A DNA stretch of 64,000 bases from Entrophospora sp. SA101 (Eukaryota; Glomeromycota; Glomeromycetes; Entrophosporales; Entrophosporaceae), in NCBI GenBank assembly GCA_958430865.1, contig CAUDNR010000113.1, positions 143,060 to 207,059 of the forward strand, in the 5' to 3' direction. The notes below the pieces were generated by a model. That model ran no database searches, had not been told where the DNA came from, and saw nothing but the letters and a program-made list of their open reading frames with translations. Shown piece by piece: positions 56,283 to 64,000 of the stretch; position 1 is the first letter of the stretch, and every line of letters begins with the position of its first letter. The position numbers and the translations under genes were made by a program.

Positions 56283-57770
56283 AAATTAGTTATTACTTGA
56301 TATTTAACATATAAATCTGCTACAATAAAGAAGTTTTGAAACGAATTCAACATTTTTAACCAAACATTTTGAGAAAAGTGGTACACGGTCTCGATTTTAA
56401 CAATTTGGACAATTAATATTAGCATCGGAGTTAACCGAGAAAATCCATTATATCGAGAGAATTTACTATTACTACAGATCGCTCACCATAGACTCGATCC
56501 ATTAAATCGAGACTTTTATTAGATATCCGCTAAATCGGAATTCACTTTTTTTATTATGAATTTCCATAAAAGTAACCAGAAAATCTAAAATAGAAAGTGA
56601 GTGGTGATGATCTTGGTCCAAGAAATTAAAAAAGTCCAAGCGCGCTTTTATATTATTATGCGTAGTTAACTTCATTAAGTTAACACAACTCATGTGCTAT
56701 GTAAAAAGTTGCTCTACGTACCAGTATTGACTTGCCTATGTGTGTGTTTCAAACCTGGCATTAAAGACAATTCGAACGCGGTTTTATTATTTTAAATATT
56801 CAATAGTAAATGATTTGACAAATGAACACATGAAATACTATAGCATGTCCCATTTCATAGATAAATCAGTTTAAGATTAAGTCTAGTATCGGATTTGTGA
56901 TATTTTTATTTGGAGAAAAGGAAGAAAATCAAAGGTGTCAGAATAGCAAATAATAATGAAATAATCAAACAAAAAAACTTCACAGTGATTGAACCTTCCA
57001 ACTCTTAAATATGGCATATAACTTGATCATTATTTCCAGGAGATTTTTATTCATTAAGAAACATATACAAATGCTAATTGACTTATCTGAGATAATAATC
57101 TCGAGTTCCTTTTGGAATGTTATTTTTTTATAACTATATAAAGGTTGTCTGTCCTTTATTGATATAAAAATGTTATCAGTACCTGCAATTTCTGTGAATT
57201 ACGCGTTATAGAGCTAGTATTTGTGAATTGAATTTAAAATCATTAGAATTTAGGCGAATTAGAAGTAGATAATATGGACCTGGTAAATTTACCCTGGGAT
57301 TAATCCCGTTTAGTAGTAGTGCGAAATCAGTCTTGAAATACAAATTTGGAAAATCGCCTTCAAGCTTCATTTCATGTTCAGCTCGGCGTAGACGGTAACT
57401 TTGCAAAAAGCTTAGCCCCAATGAACAAAGTTATCTAAAAATATCTATGCTGAGTTGAAAGGTTTTAAAGTCAGGTGATTTTTATATCATATTAATTAAT
57501 ATAAGGAATTATATCTGTCTGATATAACTTTCTTGAAAAAAAGAAACTTCGGAAAGTCATTGTACTGTATCACATACTTTGGCATAAAAGGAAACTGATG
57601 CAAAAAGAACGATCAGAAACAATCTTGGATGGATATAATAACAAAGAAGTTTCGTTTACGCATTGCAAATGAAATTTTCAAAAAAAGCAATTGTGTTCAA
57701 ATCAAATCAAAAAAAAAAATTTTTTAATATTAAAAAAAATTCGACGATTTTCAAAGTATTTGTTTAAAAA
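56283..57770. other. Intergenic; pogo-like relic at about 56390-56540
   Basis: 56390-56540 contains TATATCGAGAGAATTT, TTAAATCGAGACTTTTA and ATCCGCTAAATCGGAATTC. These are inverse copies of the CGATTTAACGGA motifs at 29261-29414, so this is a decayed element of the same family. The rest is non-coding. Confidence 0.45.
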
Positions 57771-60419
57771 ATGCTAAAAATTTTTAAAAAAGAAAATGAA
57801 AAAAATAATGAAAATTTATTAAATAGTAGTAGTAGGACTTATAATTGTAGCCCTACCCACAGTCAACGGACTAGCACTAGTATTATTAATAATAGCACCA
57901 CCACTAGTAATAATGATAAAATTCATACAACATCTTCAACAAGGGAAATGATAGTCACAAGTGGACAACTATTATTATCAACTATAGAAGATAGTTTTAG
58001 TAATTATTTACCAGCAATTCAGAAAATTACTGCTTTATGTGAAAAAATTATAAAAAGTTACGAGACAGTTAAAGAAAATAAAAAAATATGTAGAGTATTA
58101 ATTGATAGAGTTGAATTGACTCATATAGCAGTAAAACAATTAGTTAGAACCAGGCAAGAGAACGAAGAAAAATTTCGTGATCCGGAATACTTCAAAGCAT
58201 TTGACAGATTGCAAAAGACTTTAGAAAATATTGAAACCTTTATTAAAAAAATATCAAACTATGGAGCATTCAGGAAGTTTGATAATGCTGACAGTGTTAA
58301 AAAATGCTTTGAAGATTATATTAATGATTTGGAACAAGTTAGTAAAGATTTGGGTTTTAATATAACACTTCGTATTTATCATGATTTGAATGATTTGAAA
58401 GAAAATAATGAGAAATACTCTAAAATGTGGGAAAATTTTAATAAATCTTTTAAGGTTAATAATAATAATAATTTTTTTTTAAAAAAAAATTACTTGATTT
58501 AATAGATTTATTAAATACCATCAAATTCTGTTTAGAATGTAGGGAAATCGGAAATAGATCAAGTAGTTTTAATAGGAAAAATTAAAAAATCTTTGAAATC
58601 CAATGATTTTGAATCTAAGGAAGAACTCTTCAAAATACCAGAAATTGATACTAAAGACATAGAGGATGTGAAACCACAATACAAAAAGGCAACAGATATA
58701 AGAGGGAAAGATAGCAATGTAGTTAAGAAAGTATTAAGGAAAACAATTGATGTAGCATGTAAATATATTGTAGGAGATTTAAAGGATGACAATGATTCTG
58801 TAACCAAAAAGTATTCCGGGCAACTTATAATATTAAATGCTATCCAATGTGAATATATTGTTAAATTCTATGGTATTTCAAATGTTGATTCTCGTAAAGC
58901 TTTAATATTTGGTTGGGCAGAAAAAGGAAATTTAAAAGATTTATATGAGACTCATTATATTGATTGGATTACAAAATTAAAGATTACTCATGATATTATC
59001 AAGGGTCTCATATTCATACATAGATGTAAATATTTGCATCGAAATGTTAGATGTGAGAATGTTTTAGTAAGTTTTTTTAATAAAAACAAAAATATTGTAT
59101 TAATATTAATATTAACACTAATAATATATATACATATTTGTAGATTGATGAGAATGGAAATCCCAAAATTTCAAATTTTGATCTTAATCGTGCACTGTTT
59201 CAATTATCTAAAAGAACAGAAAAAATAGAAGATTATCTTCCTTGGTTAGCACCTGAAAAAATACTTGTTGATCACGCAAAACCAAATTTGCAGCCTTATG
59301 ACTTTCCTTGTGAAATGTTTAGGTGATTGTTTTCATGAATCTATAAATATAAATTTATAAACAATATTATCATTTATAAATAAATAAATGATTTTTATTT
59401 ACTTTTTATTATTATTAGTTTTGGAATGCTTCTTTGGGAACTTACATATCAACAAGTTCCGTACAAAGGAAAAGGTTCAGAAAAGATTAAAGATCATGTT
59501 TTAAGTGGTCAAAGAGAAGTAATAAAAATTGGAAAATACAATAAAGAAATACAATCAAATTTAATTAGAATTATTATAAAAGGTAATAATAACATTATAT
59601 AATTATAATAACAACAACAACAATGACAACAACAATAATAATTTTACAATATAACATTACTATAATTTTTTTTTTCGGATGCTAGCTTGGGAAGTTTTAC
59701 CACATGATCGACCTACTTTTGATGAAGTCATGGATATATTGACAGGGTTATGGAAACCATATGAAAGTTGTAATTATTCGGCTAAATTTCTTGCAAAAAA
59801 TGAAATTTCAGCTGATAAACTTCATGTTTATAATATCGAGATGCCAACAGATTTCGAAAAAGTGGAATTCAAAAGGAAAGCTTTTGAGCCATTGATACCA
59901 CTGGAAGAGGGTAGAAAAGCCTATAAAGAACATCAAGACTTTAAGAAGGCATGGAAATGTTTTTGTGATAATGCTGAACTTAATGATTATGAGGCAATTT
60001 ATTGGAAAGCATATTTCTTAGAAACAGGCAAAGCCAATGAATCAGGAAAGCCAACTCATGAAGATATTGAAGAAGCAACTAAACTATATAAGATTGCAGC
60101 TGATAATGGTATAGCAGATGCACAAACACAATACGCACTCATAATATATAGAAAGGATAATACATTGTATGTCGAAGAGTATAAGAAATATTTACATCTT
60201 GCTGCTAAAAATGAAAATGTCATTGCATTATTTAAATTAGGTCAATACTATCTTTCAGGATTTCAAGGTCGTGATCAGAATGCAGATCTGGCTAGGCAAT
60301 ATCTTCAATCTGCTGTTTTGCAGAATTACAATGAAGAAGTTAGTAGAAGAGCCATAGAATTGATAAATAATATGGAAAAAAATGATACTGAAAAAACTGT
60401 AGAGTCAAAGAAAATTTGA
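57771..60419 (+). CDS. MLKL-like helical domain, pseudokinase and Sel1 repeat protein
   Basis: Five exons (57771-58454, 58536-59066, 59144-59322, 59419-59582, 59686-60419) join in frame to 763 residues. Residues 1-60 are Ser/Thr/Asn-rich. Residues about 63-225 are an all-helical bundle resembling the MLKL/HeLo-like N-terminal domain. A kinase fold spans about 255-545. The VAxK lysine is kept (VACK, Lys304), but no glycine loop is visible. HRD is HRN (396-398) and DFG is NFD (416-418), so both catalytic aspartates are asparagine. C-lobe motifs persist (WLAPEK, FGMLLWELTYQQVPYKG, HDRPTFDEV). Sel1 repeats occupy about 595-745 (AADNGIADAQTQYAL, LGQYYLSGFQGRDQNADLA). It is probably a scaffold or membrane-acting switch rather than an active kinase. 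Confidence 0.88.
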
Positions 60420-61748
60420 TTCATTAGAAAATTTTATTTATAATGTAATCTTAAATTTTATTATCATTCTTTTTTTTTAATTTATTTCATAGAAAATAAA
60501 GTTTATTCATTTATTGCAAAAAACTCTGTCCAACAAAGCTCTTTGACAACTGATTTCAATAATCTACAACAACACAAATAAATCACTTGTTTGATAATAA
60601 AAATTTTATAATTAACACAATCAATAAATTTCCCAAACAATAAACTAATAATAATATGGACAAAACATAACGTTGAAATATCAGAAAATACTGGTGATTA
60701 TGTTAATCGTGACTGTGGCTATAAAACAATATACGCGTAACAAAAAATAGTATAAAACGTCGAGGTTGGAGTTTTTTACATGTTATATATTAAAGATAAA
60801 AAAAAACATTGTAAATTTTTCAGCGAGTTCACATAGAACAACTTAGACTAGGAATAAAAAACTTTGATATTTATTCATTTATAATTTTACAACAATACTC
60901 GAGTTTGATTTTCAGATGACATTAATTAATATTTCAATGGCGCCTTTTATCTCCATTAATAAAGCAAATCTGAACAATTAAGGAGATCAGAATTAAAAAG
61001 ATGCAATTAGTAATAACTACACTGATAATTAAATGATATTAATTGTCGATTGACACCATCACCAATCATCTTTTTCAACGTTAATAATACATTACAATCA
61101 AATTCACTATATCTAATGATATTTTTGGAACATACCATCATCATCATTATTTTTTTAATGATGATGATGATGATGACGACGACGACATGTTGATGCAGCT
61201 ACTAACCAATAATCTTATACTAACATATTAATAATATTAATAATAGAGCACATTTAAATAAACAAACAAAAAAAGAAGTTACGTGCACATAAACAATCAA
61301 TTGAATTATTAAGGTGTTTTTAAAAAAAGTGATGACGATGATAAGGTCGGAAAGAATTGAAGGAAAAGTAAAAAAGATTCGAGATTTGTCCAAGGCTAAA
61401 GAAACAAAGAGAGTTAGAAGAAAGGAATCAAAAATCGCGGAATTAGAGATTACAAATATACAAGAACGAAAAATAGTGGTTTGTGGCAGTGTTAGAAGAA
61501 TTAGGATTTGCTAGTGTAACTTTGATGGATGTACACATGGCTCGATAAATACATAGAAATAAAGTTGATAAAAACTTGTAAAAAAAGATTAAATATTTTG
61601 GTACTTTCTATACTTGTATTTAAAAACAAGCGTTCTTTTAAATTGATGCTTTTTTAAATTTAAATTTTCCAATTAAATTAATTATTGTTGGTTTATCATA
61701 CAAAATATAAAATTTTTATTTTTGATCAAAAAAACAATTTTGCGAAAA
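60420..61748. other. Intergenic with a GAT/GAC microsatellite
   Basis: AT-rich. (ATG)n/(ACG)n at 61158-61187. A 66-codon Lys/Arg-rich plus-strand frame (61314-61514) has no recognisable domain and I do not call it a gene. Confidence 0.4.
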
Positions 61749-64000
61749 ATGTCATCGCTGTCTACTGAAAATTCAAAAATAGACATATTATCACCTACTC
61801 TTAATAAAAATTCAAAAGACAAAGAAATTGTTTTAAAACCTAATGTTGATAACGAAAGTAATTGTAATAACAATGATAATGATGACAGTAACACCAATAA
61901 CACCAGTAACAACAACGATAATACTAGTACAGAAGAAAGGAACTTAACGTAAGTTAACAGTTACCAATTTTCATTGGAACAATCTAATTCATTGATCGTA
62001 ACCACCTCGCTTCCCATAATAATTTCATTGATATATTTTGTGTGAAATCAAAAATAAGACCAAAAAAATTCAACTATATGTATTTTGGTTCTGGTATTTG
62101 AAAAATTATATCAGACGTCATCATCCTGGTCATTTTCGTGATGATCCTGTTGGTTTTATGATGGAGATGGGAGCATTCTATCAAGGAACGGTATGTTAAA
62201 AATTAAACGTGCTTCTCGTTTATATTTATTATATTTTTGTGTACAACTCAAAGACAATAAATTCGATTAATATTCATGCAAATTCAATTATAAAACCATT
62301 TATACATATATTTAAAATTAGGGATGGAGAAGCTACAAAAATTATATTGGTGCTCGGATATTGTATGACGGGTACACTGAAGAAGTAAAAGAACGGATAT
62401 TGAATAGCGAACGCGGTAAAAAGGAGCTTCTAATATTTGATATAATAATCCTTTCTATCAAATGATTAAGAAGTAGTTTTAGAAATAATTGATTAATTGA
62501 TCCATATAATCTTTTTTTTATTTTTTATGTTGTATAGTTCTTTATATGATCACTTATTTAGCTGAAAAACAACCAAATATTCTTGGTCCTAATGCAACCC
62601 CAAAAATGATTGCTAAAAGAAAAAGTTTATTAAAGAAAGAATTACAAGATGTGGCAGATAAAATGGTGGATAAATTAGTGGCCGACCTAAACAGTTTACG
62701 TTTTATTAGGTTCGATCCATCTTCACTCTATCTGTTTATATATTATCCAAGATAAATAGAGAGACATATATATAATCTGTGTTGTATTAAATATTTCTTC
62801 ATAGACTTTTTGGTTTTTGTATAAATAATATACTGGTGAGAATGTACCATCAAGGAGTTCACATTTCTGAACGAGAGTTCCTTGAAGTAAGATTTATAAA
62901 AAAAATTTTATTATTAATATACTTAATATATAATAATAATTGTTTTATTAAAAAAACCGTTTATTTGTTTATTTATTCATTTATATGTGTCAATAATAAA
63001 TTTTTGACGTATTATAGGTTCGTAGAGTGGCCATTCTAGCAGCTGAAAATTCTCAATCTCTTATAATCCTTCCGTCCCACAAATCTCATATAGATTATCT
63101 TGTTATATCTTATATATTTTTTCGTTTAGGTCTAGCGTTGCCACATATTGCTGCTGGTGATAACCTTGATATACCTGTTGTTGGTGGAATTTTGAGAAGT
63201 GGTGGTGCATTTTTTATTCGTAGATCTTGGGGTGAAGATCAACTTTATGGTAGTGTTGTAAAAGAGTATGTGGAAGGATTGCTGGAACGTGGTCATAATA
63301 TCGAATGTTTTATTGAGGGTACAAGGAGTAGGACTGGAAAACTTTTACCTCCTAAACTTGGCATTTTGAAAATAATTTTAGATTGTATATTATCTGGAAG
63401 GGCAAAAGATTGTTGGATTGTGCCAATGTCAATTCAATATGATAAAGTGATTGAAACTGAATCCTATGTTAATGAATTGTTGGGTAATCCAAAAGAACGT
63501 GAAAGTTTATGGGGAATTATGACAAATACTAGATTATTGCAATTAAAATGGGGAAGAATTGATGGTAATTATTAGTTAAATCTAAAATTATTTATTTATT
63601 TATTTATTTAAAATCACATTTAATTGTTTGCCATACATATATTAATTTTATTTCTTTTAGTACGATTTACTAAACCATATTCTCTAACAAATTTTATTAA
63701 TGAACAAATTGAACGTAGAAAGTAAACTATATTGCTTATATTATTTATTATTTTACACAAGTCATTCATTAATAATTCAACTAATCAATAAATCAATTAT
63801 CACTTTTACAACTTTCTATCATACATATATATATTCATTCCAAATAGGTCATTTAATCTTCAAACTGAATCACAAAAAATAATTTTACTACAAGCTTTAG
63901 GCTATCAGTTAGTAATTAAACATTTTCAAATCAAGTTTTATAATTAAATTTGATTTTCACAATATTTATTTTTCTAATAATATTTTATTTATTTATGATC
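61749..64000 (+). CDS. Glycerol-3-phosphate / DHAP acyltransferase, PlsB-GNPAT family (3' end outside window)
   Basis: Transfers an acyl chain to the sn-1 position of glycerol-3-phosphate or DHAP, the first step of glycerolipid synthesis. Eight exons are visible (61749-61948, 62115-62190, 62322-62415, 62538-62709, 62805-62886, 63018-63564, 63661-63721, 63848-63911), coding 432 residues in frame; the family runs to 650-800, so a third or more lies beyond the window. Acyltransferase block I is HKSHID (229-234), block II GAFFIRRSWGED (271-282), block III FIEGTRSRTGK (306-316) and block IV VPMSIQYD (343-350). All catalytic residues are intact. The first 66 residues are Asn/Ser-rich. Motifs resemble PlsB/GNPAT rather than yeast Sct1/Gpt2. 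Substrate preference and location cannot be told from this part. Confidence 0.9.

Noticed and set aside
61314..61514. 66-codon Lys/Arg-rich plus-strand frame
   Set aside because: No domain, no supporting splice sites, and composition explained by AAR-rich sequence; left as intergenic.

Overview
This is nuclear DNA of a fungus, most likely an arbuscular mycorrhizal fungus (Glomeromycotina, Rhizophagus type). The sequence is very AT-rich, and genes are split by many short GT-AG introns. Poly-asparagine tracts are common. The mix of a MATA-HMG-type HMG-box gene, a BTB gene and a kinase-Sel1 gene, set among dense decayed DNA transposons, is characteristic of that group. The taxonomic call is inference; no rRNA or other marker gene is present.

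Layout. 1-6.3 kb: nested miniature transposons and a collapsed Tc1 relic. 6.4-15.8 kb: a compact housekeeping block of eIF3b (minus), an ERG4-type sterol reductase (plus) and a HAK/KUP potassium transporter (minus). 15.8-21.1 kb: gene-free, with several inverted-repeat elements. 21.1-24.6 kb: a SYLF-SH3 actin-patch protein and a PPIL1-type cyclophilin, both minus. 27.1-28.5 kb: an intronless HMG-box gene. 29.2-35.0 kb: hAT, Tc1 and piggyBac relics around one intronless multi-pass membrane protein gene. 36.7-38.0 kb: mitochondrial succinyl-CoA ligase alpha. 38.8-54.3 kb: almost all transposon-derived, holding one BTB gene cut by an assembly gap. 54.9-60.4 kb: cyclin C and an MLKL-like helical domain/pseudokinase/Sel1 gene. 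61.7 kb to the end: a PlsB/GNPAT-family acyltransferase that runs off the window.

Exon structures were rebuilt by hand from splice sites and reading phase. Seven genes close in frame with lengths normal for their families: eIF3b 740 aa, ERG4 472, HAK 743, SYLF-SH3 410, PPIL1 160, succinyl-CoA ligase alpha 332 and cyclin C 305. The 763-aa pseudokinase gene also closes in frame. The genes do not form one pathway. Three bear on symbiotic physiology: potassium uptake, an unusual sterol pathway, and glycerolipid assembly in a fungus thought to depend on host fatty acids. The most distinctive gene is the MLKL-like pseudokinase. The rest of the interest lies in a rich set of miniature inverted-repeat elements, several with intact target-site duplications.
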